Shown here: one piece after another, positions 26,032-35,400 of the stretch
Layout: each line of letters begins with the position of its first letter
Numbering within the stretch: position 1 is the first letter of the stretch
Assembly: GCA_937127435.1 (NCBI GenBank)
Contig: CAKZLZ010000187.1
Coordinates: 44,918 to 108,917 of the forward strand
Reading direction: 5' to 3'
Source: an uncultured Verrucomicrobiota bacterium
Lineage (GTDB): Bacteria > Verrucomicrobiota > Kiritimatiellia > SS1-B-03-39 > UBA6053
Length of the DNA stretch: 64,000 bases
Made by a program: the position numbers and the translations under genes
Notes under the pieces: model-generated
What the model was told of the DNA's origin: nothing
Database searches by the model: none
Seen by the model: the letters and a program-made list of their open reading frames with translations, nothing else

Positions 26032-26139
26032 GCGGAGTAACTCAGGCATTTTGCCTGAAGTGACATAGGCTTTTAGCCTTCTCACGTGCAGGCTGAAAGC
26101 CTGGTCTCCCGCAGGCAGGAATGCCTACGTTACTCCTCC
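26032..26139. repeat. Small element of four hairpins with terminal inverted repeats
   Basis: The ends are GGCGGAGTAACTCAGGCATT and, inverted, GGAGGAGTAACGTAGGCATT, so about 26 bp at each end are inverted copies. Inside are AGGCTTTTAGCC- and AGGCTGAAAGCC-type palindromes plus AGGCAttTTGCCT at the left and AGGCAggaATGCCT at the right. The right end lies on the last codons of ugd and supplies its TAA stop. It looks like a MITE or REP/BIME-type mobile repeat; no transposase is nearby. Confidence 0.65.
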
Positions 26140-27530
26140 AACAGTCCTTTGCCGATGGCGTAGACTTCAAATCCGGTATCGATATATTTTTTGTGGTCCA
26201 GCAAGTTCCGTCCGTCGAAGATGAAGGCGGGTTTAAACACAATATCAAACAGGTCGGCGGGCTCGAGATCTTTGAACTCGTCCCATTCGGTCATCACCGC
26301 GACGCCGTGGGCCTGGGTGGCGGCCTCGAACGCGGAGTCACAAATGATAATGTTGTTTTCGATCAGTTGTTTGTCCCGCTCGCTGACTTCACCGTTTTCC
26401 TGTTTAAAAACGTATTCGAGGTCTTGCTTAATTTGTTTGGCGGAGACTTTCGGATCGTAAATCGCGAGGGTGGCCTGCTCGACCAGGAGGTCGCGGCACA
26501 CGTAAATGGCTGCGGATTCCCGGGTGTCGTTGGTGTCTTTTTTGAAGGCCCATCCCCAGATGGCGATGCGTTTTCCGGAAACGGTATTAAACATGGTTCG
26601 AATCATGTTCCGGGCAAAACGTCCTTTTTGATAGTCGTTCATTTTGACCACTTGGTCCCAGTATTCCGCCACTTCTTTGAGGCCGTAGAATTCACAGAGA
26701 TAGACCAAATTTAAAATGTCTTTCTGGAAACAGGATCCACCGAACCCCACGGAGGATTTCAGGAATTTAGGTCCGATACGGCTGTCCTGGCCGATGGCGT
26801 GTGCGACTTCGTCTACATCCGCCTGGGTGGCTTCGCACAGGGCGGACATGGCGTTGATCGAGCTGATGCGCTGTGCGAGAAAAGCATTGGCGGCCAATTT
26901 GGAGAGCTCGGAAGACCAGAGATTGGTGGTGAGGATGCGGTCGCGGTCCACCCAGTTGGCGTACACATCGACCAGGGTTTGAATCGCGGCTTTGGATTCT
27001 CCGCCGATGAGTACCCGGTCCGGTTGTTCGAGATCTTCCACCGCGGTGCCTTCCGCCAAGAATTCAGGATTGGAGAGCACTTCGAAGCTGGCTTCATGCG
27101 GGGAGTTGGCCAGAATCCGTTTAATGGTTTCCGCGGTGCGGACCGGCAGTGTGGATTTTTCCACAATGATCTTGTTTCCCACCGCGACTTCGGCGATCCG
27201 GCGGGCGCAGAGCTCCACAAATTTTAAATCGGCGGCTTTGCCTTTGCCCACTCCATAAACTTTGGTGGGAGTGTTCACGCTGATGAAGATGATATCCGCA
27301 TCTTTGATGTGGGCATCCACTTCGGTGGAGAAGAAGAGATTGCGGTCCCGGTTGGCCTCCACGACCTCCTGCAATCCCGGTTCGAAGATTGGCAATTCAT
27401 CCGAATTCCAGGCGGCAATACGCTCCGGGTTGATATCAACGACGTGAACGTCAATATCAGGACATTTATGAGCAATCATGGCCATGGTGGGGCCGCCGAC
27501 ATATCCAGCGCCAATGCAACAAATCTTCAT
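26130..27530 (-). CDS. ugd: UDP-glucose 6-dehydrogenase, animal-type (466 aa)
   Basis: It oxidises UDP-glucose to UDP-glucuronate with two NAD+. N-terminal [20 protein letters not shown], catalytic segment [20 protein letters not shown] with the nucleophilic Cys, the [10 protein letters not shown] loop and a C-terminal domain [20 protein letters not shown]. Many blocks ([39 protein letters not shown]) read like eukaryotic UGDH and unlike the short bacterial Ugd/KfiD type. ATG 27530 is chosen because the fold starts there; an 18-codon upstream extension is not fold-related. It supplies uronic acid precursors for the WbpB-like step and the glycan. Confidence 0.95.
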   Translation of the reverse strand: MKICCIGAGYVGGPTMAMIAHKCPDIDVHVVDINPERIAAWNSDELPIFEPGLQEVVEANRDRNLFFSTEVDAHIKDADIIFISVNTPTKVYGVGKGKAADLKFVELCARRIAEVAVGNKIIVEKSTLPVRTAETIKRILANSPHEASFEVLSNPEFLAEGTAVEDLEQPDRVLIGGESKAAIQTLVDVYANWVDRDRILTTNLWSSELSKLAANAFLAQRISSINAMSALCEATQADVDEVAHAIGQDSRIGPKFLKSSVGFGGSCFQKDILNLVYLCEFYGLKEVAEYWDQVVKMNDYQKGRFARNMIRTMFNTVSGKRIAIWGWAFKKDTNDTRESAAIYVCRDLLVEQATLAIYDPKVSAKQIKQDLEYVFKQENGEVSERDKQLIENNIIICDSAFEAATQAHGVAVMTEWDEFKDLEPADLFDIVFKPAFIFDGRNLLDHKKYIDTGFEVYAIGKGLLEE

Positions 27531-27861
27531 AGGGCTTTTCTCCAATAAAACTCTATTCTTTAAGCGACAGGGCGGAGGCATCAAGCAGGAAGTGGTATAG
27601 TTTCCCGCTTTGTGCGGGCGCAGTCAGCACGGTTTCTCCCAGTGGCTGCAGCCGCCGGGCGGGCAGTGGGTATTGTGTATGCTCGGAAAGCTTCTGACCC
27701 GGTTTAAGGTTCTGTTTTTTGTGCAACATATTTGTATTTTGGGTAAAATTAAAATACGATATTGTACTTCTGTTTATTGGAACAGTCGAATTTGTGGTTC
27801 ATATGCGCTGTAAAACCGTAAATTTTGGTTTTTGGCATCTGAAATGCTAGGTCAAATATTC
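27531..27861. promoter_or_regulatory. Divergent promoter region with palindrome at 27734-27757
   Basis: A 330-bp gap between the divergent ugd and ATP-grasp genes. The right half is AT-rich. GTATTTT (27734-27740) and AAAATAC (27751-27757) form a perfect dyad with a 10-bp spacer, a plausible regulator site upstream of the ATP-grasp operon. The GC-rich left half shows no gene. Confidence 0.4.
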
Positions 27862-29337
27862 ATGACCCCACCGACTTTGAACTCGATTGTACCATCGTAT
27901 GATCCGGAAGCATTCTTTGATGAATTGTTTTCGGCTCCCGGTGTGATGCGCCCTGAATTTGTGACTCTGGCTGAAAAGTTGGAGAAGATGCAGGGTGGCG
28001 AATTGTCCGGACGCCAACAGGCTGCAGAACGTGCGTTAATGCGCATGGGAATTACCTTTCAGGTGTATGGAGATGAATCCCAGGCCGAGAAAGTTTTTCC
28101 TTTTGATATTATTCCCCGTGTGATCAGCGCCAAAGACTGGGAGGTGGTGGAGCGGGGCTTGCGTCAGCGCATCAAGGCTCTTAATTTGTTTGTGCAGGAT
28201 GTCTATGGGGATAAAAAGATTCTGAAAGACGGCGTGGTTCCCGATTGGGTGGTGTATTCTTCTTCGGGATATATGCAGGCCTGCGAAGGTTTGAAACCGC
28301 CTTTGGGGGTGTGGTGTCATATCAGCGGATCCGATATTGTCAGAGACGGGGAGGGCAAGTTTTACGTTCTGGAAGATAATCTCCGTTGTCCCTCCGGGGT
28401 TTCGTATGTGTTATCAAACCGACAGGTGATGAAGCGCATTTTTCCGGAAGTATTCAGCAAAATGGGGGTCCGTCCCGTCTCGGATTATCCGGAAATGCTG
28501 TTGCAAACGTTATGTGCGGTGAGTCCTGAAAGCCAGGGGTCACCTACCATTGTGGTGCTGACGCCCGGGATTTACAATTCGGCTTATTATGAACATGCTT
28601 TCCTGGCCCAGCAAATTGGTGCCGAGTTGGTGGAAGGCCGGGATCTGGTGGTGGCCAATGGCTATGTCTGTATGAAAACCACCCAGGGTCTTCGCCGGGT
28701 CGATGTGATTTACCGGCGTATCAATGCGGACTTTTTGGATCCGGAGATGTTCCGTCCCGATTCTGTGTTGGGGGTTGCCGGCTTAATGGACGTTTTCCGT
28801 GAGGGAAGGGTCGCAATTGCGAATATGCCGGGTCCGGGGGTGGCGGATGACAAGGTGGTCTACGCCTATGTGCCCGACATGATTAAATATTATCTGGATG
28901 AAGAACCCATTCTTCCCAATGTTCCCACCTACCTTTGCAGCCGGGATGAGGAGAAATCCCACGTGCTGGAAAACCTGGACAAGCTGGTGGTCAAAGAGGC
29001 CGACGGGGCAGGGGGATACGGCATGTTGATCGGTCCTGCTTCCACCAAAAAAGAGCGGGAGAAATTCCGGGAGCTGATTCTCGCCAATCCGCGCGGGTAT
29101 ATTGCCCAGCCCACTCTTTCACTTTCACGCGCCCCGGTGTTGATGTCGGATTCGGAGCGCATGGAAGGCCGTCATCTCGATTTACGTCCTTTTGTGCTCT
29201 ATGGAAAAGAGATTAAAGTCATGCCCGGCGGACTCACCCGGGTGGCAATGAAAAAGGGCTCTCTGGTTGTGAATTCCTCTCAAGGAGGCGGAAGTAAAGA
29301 TACCTGGGTGCTTCGGGATCAGGGAGAAGGATCATGA
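27862..29337 (+). CDS. Circularly permuted ATP-grasp protein (DUF404/DUF407, 491 aa)
   Basis: The family opening is [20 protein letters not shown], with [51 protein letters not shown], the ATP-grasp core [40 protein letters not shown] and LSRAPVL...[11 protein letters not shown]. These proteins are predicted ATP-dependent ligases of uncharacterised substrate. They almost always pair with an alpha-E protein, as here, where the next gene starts 4 bp before this stop. ATG 27862 (AGGT upstream) is preferred; ATG 27844 is also possible. Confidence 0.92.
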   Translation: [491 protein letters not shown]

Positions 29338-30317
29338 AGGGAAATTTATTACTTAGCCGGGTCGCGGAATCGGTTTACTGGATGAGCCGCTATGTGGAGC
29401 GGGTCGAAAATACCGTCCGCTTGATGAATGTGAACTGGCACTTGATGCTGGATCTGCCTCAAATGCTTTCAAATGAATGGGAATCCCTGCTGCATGTGAG
29501 CGGAGACTATGAGCTGTTTAAAGACTCTTACTCGGAGGTGACCTCCGAGAATGTGATGCAGTTCATGACCTTTGACACCTCGAATCCCAATTCGATGCTG
29601 GCCTGCTTAACCTCTGCCCGGGAAAATGCCCGGTCCATCCGGGATGTGGTGACGCCGGAGATGTGGGAGCAGTTGAATGCTCTTTATCTCATGGTGAAAA
29701 CCTACGATTCGGGGAGTAACAATTTTTATCAGAACCCCCACGAATTTTATCAGGAAATCCAGACCGGAATTCTCCATTATTATGGCCAGATGAATGCCAA
29801 TATTTATCGCGGGCAAAGTTGGCGGTTTTTCCATTTGGGAAATTATTTGGAGCGTGCGGATAAGATCACCCGCATCCTGGATGTCCGTTATTTTCTGTTG
29901 TTGCCCAGTCTGGAAGAGGTGGGGACCGCAGTGGATGATTTGCAATGGGCGGCCCTGTTGCGCTCCGCCAGCAGTATAGAACCTTTCGTTAAAAAATACG
30001 GACCGGTGGAAGCACATGCGATTATCGAATATCTGTTGTTGGATGTTCAGAACCCCCGGTCACTGCGGTATTGTGTTCAGCGGGCCGACTCGGCTTTGCG
30101 GGAACTGGGATCGGTTCCGACAGGAATGTACAACAACGATGCAGAGCGGCGCTCAGGTCAACTGCTTTCCGAACTCAGTTATTTGACCGTGGATGAAATT
30201 GTCCGCATGGGTCTGCATGAGTGTTTGGATGACTTACAGGTCAAAATGAATCAATTACATGTCGCGATTCGTGAACGATACTTCAATCCTGACGCCCAGA
30301 GTGGGGTCTGGGTTTGA
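29334..30317 (+). CDS. Alpha-E domain protein (DUF403, 327 aa)
   Basis: An all-helical protein with LLSRVAESVYWMSRYVERVE-NTVRL at the start, FTSARENARSIRD-like TSARENARSIRDVVTPEMWE, FFHLGNYLERADKITRILDV and SLRYCVQRADSALREL, which are conserved blocks of DUF403. It is coupled to the ATP-grasp gene by a 4-bp overlap and probably forms a complex with it. In some bacteria a transglutaminase-like and a proteasome-type protease follow in the same operon; here the operon ends with a structured terminator-bearing region instead. Confidence 0.93.
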   Translation: MKGNLLLSRVAESVYWMSRYVERVENTVRLMNVNWHLMLDLPQMLSNEWESLLHVSGDYELFKDSYSEVTSENVMQFMTFDTSNPNSMLACLTSARENARSIRDVVTPEMWEQLNALYLMVKTYDSGSNNFYQNPHEFYQEIQTGILHYYGQMNANIYRGQSWRFFHLGNYLERADKITRILDVRYFLLLPSLEEVGTAVDDLQWAALLRSASSIEPFVKKYGPVEAHAIIEYLLLDVQNPRSLRYCVQRADSALRELGSVPTGMYNNDAERRSGQLLSELSYLTVDEIVRMGLHECLDDLQVKMNQLHVAIRERYFNPDAQSGVWV

Positions 30318-30345
30318 GCTCACGAAAAGAGCGATTTAAACAATT

Positions 30346-30458
30346 TGGCCGGATACGCAATGGATCCACATCAGAACCGGGAACATTCGTGTTCGAACTT
30401 GGGTGGGATCAAGTCTCGGTTCACTCGATGCGTTTTCGCGTATCCGGCCATTTTTTTT
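30346..30458 (+). ncRNA. Candidate branched structured RNA ending in a terminator
   Basis: An outer stem, TGGCCGGATACGC (30346-30358) with GCGTATCCGGCCA (30438-30450), is 13 perfect pairs and is followed by eight Ts. It encloses GAACCG (30374-30379) with CGGTTC (30417-30422), which in turn encloses GAACA-TTCG-TGTTC (30381-30394, UUCG tetraloop) and ACTTG/CAAGT (30397-30414). The symmetrical 15-nt internal strands and nested helices go beyond a simple terminator. It could be the 3' end of the alpha-E transcript or a processed small RNA. There is no protein frame of note across it. Confidence 0.55.
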
Positions 30459-30593
30459 CTAGCAGGGCTTTGACGGTGAGTCCACACTGATAGCCGGTGG
30501 ATGTTCAAATAAAAGGCTTTGAGACCAAACCTTCAACGACTGGGGGGAGAGGCCGGAAGTCAGAGGTCGAAAGTTAAATTTGGCGCCCTTCTT

Positions 30594-32159
30594 TTAAACC
30601 CGGGCAATCGTGTAGTGCGGATCATCTTCGGCCACTTCCACTTCCACCAATGAGCCTGCATTCTCCAGCAGTTTTGCGCATTCCGGACTCAGGTGACGCA
30701 AGCGCACCCGTTTACCGGCTTTTTTGTAGCGTTCGGTAAGCGCGGAGAGCGCTTCCATACTGGAGTAGTCGCAAACTTTGGCGTCTTTAAAGTCGATAAT
30801 CACATCTTCCGGATCTTTGGCCGGAGACATCCGTTCCGAGAACTCACGTACCGATCCAAAGTAGAGCAGGCCGTGCAGATTATAAATGCGGGAGCCGTCT
30901 TCCTGATCCACGGGATGCAGGGTCACGTGGTGGGCGCTCTTCCAGGCGAACACCAGCGCGGAAATAATCACACCTACAAAAACCGCGAGGGCCAGATCGT
31001 GCAGAAATACCGTGATCAGGGTTACGGTAAGGATGACAAAAATTTCAGACTTGGGTACTTTGCCAAAGGTGGTGAGACTGGACCATTCGAAGGTGCCGAT
31101 CACCACCATAAACATTACTCCGGTGAGGGCGGCAATGGGAATTTGGCCAATCACAGCCCCGCCGACCAGAATGAAGAAGGCCAAAGCGAGGGCGGCCACA
31201 ATTCCGGAAGTACGTCCGCGGCCTCCGGATTTGATGTTGATCAGGGACTGGCCGATCATTGCGCACCCGCCCATCCCGCCAAACAGGCCGGAGAGAAAGT
31301 TGGCCCCGCCCTGGGCGATGGCTTCCCGGTCACTTTTGCCCCGGGTTTCGGTGAGGTCATCCACCAATTGCAGGGTCATCAGGGATTCGATAATCCCGAC
31401 CATGGCCACCGTGATGGCAATACTGAAGATGAATTTGATGTTGGTGGCTGTCCATTCAATGTCCATCGGCAAAGCGGGCATTGGAAATTTACCGCTGAGC
31501 ACAGCACTTCCGGTTCCTTCAAACAGGACGTCGGAAACGGTACGGGAGTTGACGCCGAAATAGCTGATAAGTCCCACGACAATAATGGCGACCAGGGTGG
31601 AGGGCACCGCTTTGGTGAGCTTGGGGAAAAACTGGATGATGACCATGGTGAGGGCGACCAGAATCCCCATGAGGATCAGTTCCTGTTGTGGCAACCATTC
31701 TTCCACCGCGCCTGCCGTTTTAAAGGAAGAAAATTGGGCCATGAGAATGACAATAGCCAAACCGTTCACAAAACCCATCATTACCGGGTGCGGGACCAAA
31801 CGGATGAAATGACCTAATTTCAGGACCCCGAACAGGATTTGGATGATTCCGGCCACCATGACCACGGCAAAGACATATTGAAGTCCGATTTCGTTTCCGC
31901 CCAAATCAAATCCGTAGTGGTACGCCTTGGCCACCACCACGGCAATCGCACCGGTGGCACCGGAGATCATGCCCGGCCGTCCACCGAAAGCTGAGGTGAT
32001 AAAGCCCATAAACACAGCGGCCCACAAACCGACCAAAGGTGGCACGCCCGCGGCAAAGGAGAACGCGATGGCTTCCGGCACCAAGGCCAGGGCCACGGTC
32101 AATCCGGATAAGGTGTCGTCTTTAATATTTCCGCGTTTTTTGGTGATCAGGTTAAACAT
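30594..32159 (-). CDS. SulP-family anion transporter with STAS domain (521 aa)
   Basis: The membrane part starts DDTLSGLTVALALVPEAIAF (SulP signature) and has GGRPGMISGATGAIAVVVA, FLSGLFGGMGGCAMIGQSLI and NIKSGGRGRTSGI. Residues from about 420 form a STAS domain (IIDFKDAKVCDYSSMEALSA-L). It exchanges or symports sulfate, bicarbonate or a similar anion across the inner membrane. ATG 32159 is preferred to TTG 32174. A 10-bp hairpin lies just upstream, and the SSS transporter gene diverges from it. The anion is not predictable. Confidence 0.92.
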   Translation of the reverse strand: MFNLITKKRGNIKDDTLSGLTVALALVPEAIAFSFAAGVPPLVGLWAAVFMGFITSAFGGRPGMISGATGAIAVVVAKAYHYGFDLGGNEIGLQYVFAVVMVAGIIQILFGVLKLGHFIRLVPHPVMMGFVNGLAIVILMAQFSSFKTAGAVEEWLPQQELILMGILVALTMVIIQFFPKLTKAVPSTLVAIIVVGLISYFGVNSRTVSDVLFEGTGSAVLSGKFPMPALPMDIEWTATNIKFIFSIAITVAMVGIIESLMTLQLVDDLTETRGKSDREAIAQGGANFLSGLFGGMGGCAMIGQSLINIKSGGRGRTSGIVAALALAFFILVGGAVIGQIPIAALTGVMFMVVIGTFEWSSLTTFGKVPKSEIFVILTVTLITVFLHDLALAVFVGVIISALVFAWKSAHHVTLHPVDQEDGSRIYNLHGLLYFGSVREFSERMSPAKDPEDVIIDFKDAKVCDYSSMEALSALTERYKKAGKRVRLRHLSPECAKLLENAGSLVEVEVAEDDPHYTIARV

Positions 32160-32181
32160 GAGCTCAAGTTCCAAAGGATAA

Positions 32182-32207
32182 ACCTGCGGGAGGAACTTCC
32201 CGCAGGT
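32182..32207. repeat. Perfect 10-bp hairpin between divergent transporter genes
   Basis: ACCTGCGGGA, loop GGAACT, TCCCGCAGGT. On the minus strand it is preceded by GGAGCTTCC. It resembles a single REP-type palindrome, and it could also act as a regulator site for the two transporters. Confidence 0.45.
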
Positions 32208-32353
32208 GGAAGCTCCTATGTCACAATTTCCTAAGGAAGGAAACCTTTTCCGAGAGGATTCCTCGTTTCGGAAGGAGGTGCTTTTTGTCTTTTTGTCCTT
32301 TTCATTTCTTTGTCGAAGCCGGAGAATTCTTCACTAACCCCGAGGAGATCCCC

Positions 32354-33955
32354 ATGATTTTAGGTTCGTTTCTGTTTTTCACCGTTACGGTTGCTGTGAT
32401 GACGTATTTTTTCACCCGGAAGGATGAGCGGGCGAGCAAAGACGGATATTTTCTGGGCGGTCGAAGTCTGACCTTTCCTCTGATTGCGGGTTCGTTGTTG
32501 TTGACCAATCTTTCGACCGAACAAATGGTGGGTTTGAATGGGGATGCCTTTAATGAGGGCTTGTTGGTGATGGTGTGGGAGGTGGTGGCGGTTCTGGCTT
32601 TGGTGGCGATGGCGCTGTTCTTTTTGCCCCGGTTTTTGCGGAGCGGAATTACCACCGTGCCGGAATTTCTGGAGAAACGTTTTACCCGCAGCACGCAAGT
32701 GATCTGTAATCTCTTGTTTCTGATTGCCTACGCGGTGGTGCTGTTGCCGATTATTCTGTATACCGGTGCCAAGGGCATGATCGGGATTCTGGATATTCCC
32801 AGCCTGCTGGGAATGGAGGGGCAGAGCGCGGTGACTTTGGTGCTCATTGTGTGGGTGGTGGGGCTGGTGGGCTCGGTCTACGCCCTGTTCGGTGGATTGC
32901 GCACGGTGGCGGTATCGGACACCATAAACGGGGTGGGACTGTTGGTGGGTGGATTTTTGATTACCTATTTCGGATTGGCGGCTCTGGGCGGAGAGGGCGG
33001 TTTTATGGGCGGGATCGAAGTTCTGCAAACCCAACACCCTGAACGCTTCAATTCGATTGGAGGAAAGGACGCATCCGTCCCCTTTGGAACCATTTTCACC
33101 GGCGTGGCCATAATAAATTTTTTCTATTGGACCACAAATCAGCAAATCATTCAGCGGACCCTGGGCGCGTCCTCCCTGGCGGAAGGGCAAAAAGGGGTAT
33201 TATTGACCGGAGCCTTAAAACTGTTGGGGCCGATGTACTTGGTTTTACCGGGGATTATCGCCTATGCTCTTTTTCAGGGAGAGGATGTGGCGTCTGTGGA
33301 TGCGTATGGTCGTCTGGTGAACCGGGTGCTGCCGACCGCTTTGGCCGGTTTTTTTGCCGCGGCCATGATGGGAGCCATCCTTTCCAGTTTTAATTCTGCG
33401 CTGAACAGTACCTGCACCTTGTTCAGTCTCGGGGTCTACAAGGGCATGTGGAAAAAAGACGCCGATGAAGAGCAGGTGGTGCGTTCCGGAAAAATTTTCG
33501 GCTGGGTCATGTCGATTACCGCAATGTTGGTTGCGCCCATGTTGGCGGGGCAGGACAGTATCTTTTCATATTTGCAGAAAATGAACACCATCTATTTTAT
33601 TCCCATTTTTGCGGTGGTGCTCATGGGATTGCTCAACAAGCGGGTGCCGGACCGGGCGGCTGATATCAGTTTGTTAGGCGGGGTGATCTTTATTGCCGGG
33701 GGGTATTTTATCCCCGCATTGAATCAATACGTGAGTAAAATAAATGACTACCATTTCTCGGGACTGGTGTTTGCGGGGCTGATCGGCTTTATGTTGCTGA
33801 TGAGTAAAGTGGCTCCCCGTCCGGAAGCCTGGGTGCATGAAGATGCGCAGGCGGTAAATCTGACGCCCTGGAAAGGCGCCCCGGTGGCTGGCGCATTTCT
33901 GGTGTTGGCAGTGTTGACCATCTATGCCGTGTTTGCGGACTTTTCGGTTTTGTAG
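32354..33955 (+). CDS. Sodium:solute symporter (SSS/SLC5 family, 533 aa)
   Basis: It starts at MILGSFLFFT with GAGGAG upstream; the 23 codons before it lack a ribosome site. Family features are FFLGGRSLTFPLIAGSLLLT-like GYFLGGRSLTFPLIAGSLLL, TNLSTEQMVGLNGDAF (Na+ site helix), LGLPLY-like YALFGGLRTVAVSDTINGVG, TTNQQIIQRTLGASSLAEGQ-KG and MMGAILSSFNSALNSTCTLF. About 14 helices. Relatives in the vSGLT branch import sugars, which would suit the carbohydrate-oriented gene content, but the substrate is an inference. Confidence 0.9.
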   Translation: MILGSFLFFTVTVAVMTYFFTRKDERASKDGYFLGGRSLTFPLIAGSLLLTNLSTEQMVGLNGDAFNEGLLVMVWEVVAVLALVAMALFFLPRFLRSGITTVPEFLEKRFTRSTQVICNLLFLIAYAVVLLPIILYTGAKGMIGILDIPSLLGMEGQSAVTLVLIVWVVGLVGSVYALFGGLRTVAVSDTINGVGLLVGGFLITYFGLAALGGEGGFMGGIEVLQTQHPERFNSIGGKDASVPFGTIFTGVAIINFFYWTTNQQIIQRTLGASSLAEGQKGVLLTGALKLLGPMYLVLPGIIAYALFQGEDVASVDAYGRLVNRVLPTALAGFFAAAMMGAILSSFNSALNSTCTLFSLGVYKGMWKKDADEEQVVRSGKIFGWVMSITAMLVAPMLAGQDSIFSYLQKMNTIYFIPIFAVVLMGLLNKRVPDRAADISLLGGVIFIAGGYFIPALNQYVSKINDYHFSGLVFAGLIGFMLLMSKVAPRPEAWVHEDAQAVNLTPWKGAPVAGAFLVLAVLTIYAVFADFSVL

Positions 33956-33965
33956 TTCGATTGGG

Positions 33966-34272
33966 ATACGGGACTTCGGGACGAAGTCGGTCCGGAGGGC
34001 CCGCGTCTCCCTGGCCGTCGCGAGCGACAGCTCGGGCAGGCGCGGTCCAGCAACCTTTCACTTCCCTTGTGGTACGGGACTTCGGGACGAAGTCGGTCCG
34101 GAGGGCCCGCGTCCCGCGGTCCAGCAACCTTTCATTTCCCTGCGGTACGGGACTTCGGGACGAAGTCGGTCCGGAGGGCCCGCGTCTCGCGGTCCAGCAA
34201 CCTTTCATTTCCCTGCGGTACGGGACTTCGGGACGAAGTCGGCCCGGAGGGCCCGCGGTCCAGCAACCTTTG
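33966..34272. repeat. Four-copy tandem repeat (73-bp period) of paired hairpins
   Basis: The stem-loop GACTTCG-GGA-CGAAGTC starts at 33972, 34078, 34151 and 34224. Each is followed by GGTCC-GGA-GGGCC (GGCCC in the last copy, a perfect stem) and then by GCGGTCCAGCAACCTTTCA-type sequence. Copy 1 has an extra 33 bp with GTCGC-GA-GCGAC. All loops are GGA. The period and the two-hairpins-with-GGA/TCC-triloop plan match the 466-818 array, though the stems differ. It lies between the convergent symporter and kinase genes. Confidence 0.75.
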
Positions 34273-34284
34273 TATCCCGCCAAA

Positions 34285-35400
34285 TTACCGTATAAGGTGT
34301 GCCGCCGCAAAGCCCAGAAGGGTTCCGCAACCCAGCAGAATGCCGGTTCTTTTGATCAGCAGGTTGCTTTTGATCCACCGCTGAACCTTCGCGCGCTTGG
34401 TGCTGCACATTACTGATACCGCTTCGCCCCGACGGAAACGTTGTAAATCATCCACAAAGGTGGACATTTGCTGATAACGGTTGGCGGGATCTTTGGCCAA
34501 AGCTTTCATCACGATGGCATCCAGTTCCGGGGGAACCATGCGGTAGGGCTCTTTGGTGGCCGGGGAGACAAAGGGTTCTTCACAGATCTTTTTCAGCAAC
34601 TCGTCCCGGTTGGCACCAAATACCAGGGGGCGGTAAATGAGGCATTCGTACAAAACGGCGCCTAAACTGAAGATGTCCACTCTTTCGTCAATATCCGTGC
34701 GGCCTCTGGCTTGTTCGGGTGCCATATAGCGGGGAGTACCGTATACTTTTCCGTATTCGGTATCATCCATGTCTCCCTCAAGGCTGGGAGGAAGTTTGTA
34801 TTCCACCTGCTCTTCTTCTTCCCCGTCCATAATTTTGGCCACGCCCCAGTCCATCACCATCACTTCACCAAAAGCGCCGACCATAATGTTGCCGGGCTTG
34901 ATATCCCGATGCACCACGCCACAGGCATGGGCGTAGGCCAGGGCCTGACCGACCTGAATGAGTAAATCGATTAAAACTTCCCTGGAGCGGAAGCGGTCGA
35001 ATTTCCGGTCGCGTGCGCTGATTCCTTTGAGAATGATATTCAGGGCATCTCCCCGAATTTCTTTCATGGTAAAATAAGGGTTTCCTTCCGGATCTTGACC
35101 CATTTCGTAAATGGGGACGGTGGAAGGATGCTGAATCAGAGCAGTGACCCGCGCTTCACGCAAAAAGCGTCGACTGACATCCGGACTGTCCCGGTGCTCT
35201 TGTTTAAGGAGCTTAAGGATGACATCCCGATTCAGGTAACGGTCCCGGGTGCGGAATAAAACGCCGCCCCCGCCTTCTTTAAAGGGGGTCATCTCCGTGA
35301 AGTGTTCTTTCCAACTGCAATCCGGCGAAGGCAAAGCGGCGTCGGTTACGTTTCTATGGAGCCGGGGTTGCGCCGGAGGAATGTTGGAAGAAGTGCTCAT
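34285..35400 (-). CDS. Membrane-anchored Ser/Thr protein kinase (371 aa)
   Basis: A Hanks-type kinase domain at residues 36-335: Gly-rich loop KEGGGGVLFR (41-50), K63, E82, VVHRDIKPGNIMVG (D166 and N171), DWG (184-186) in place of DFG as in many Pkn kinases, and YMAPEQARGRTDIDERVDIF. A single transmembrane helix at the very end (RTGILLGCGTLLGFAAAHLI) leaves the kinase in the cytoplasm with almost nothing outside, so it has no sensory domain of its own. No phosphatase or FHA partner is adjacent. All catalytic residues are present. Confidence 0.93.
   Translation of the reverse strand: MSTSSNIPPAQPRLHRNVTDAALPSPDCSWKEHFTEMTPFKEGGGGVLFRTRDRYLNRDVILKLLKQEHRDSPDVSRRFLREARVTALIQHPSTVPIYEMGQDPEGNPYFTMKEIRGDALNIILKGISARDRKFDRFRSREVLIDLLIQVGQALAYAHACGVVHRDIKPGNIMVGAFGEVMVMDWGVAKIMDGEEEEQVEYKLPPSLEGDMDDTEYGKVYGTPRYMAPEQARGRTDIDERVDIFSLGAVLYECLIYRPLVFGANRDELLKKICEEPFVSPATKEPYRMVPPELDAIVMKALAKDPANRYQQMSTFVDDLQRFRRGEAVSVMCSTKRAKVQRWIKSNLLIKRTGILLGCGTLLGFAAAHLIR

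Noticed and set aside
30693..31817. 374-codon plus-strand frame opposite the SulP gene
   Set aside because: Antisense shadow of a well-supported gene; composition is His/Gly/Asp-rich as expected for a shadow.
33789..34416. Open frames on both strands over the second array
   Set aside because: They translate the 73-bp GC-rich repeat and share no non-repeat sequence.
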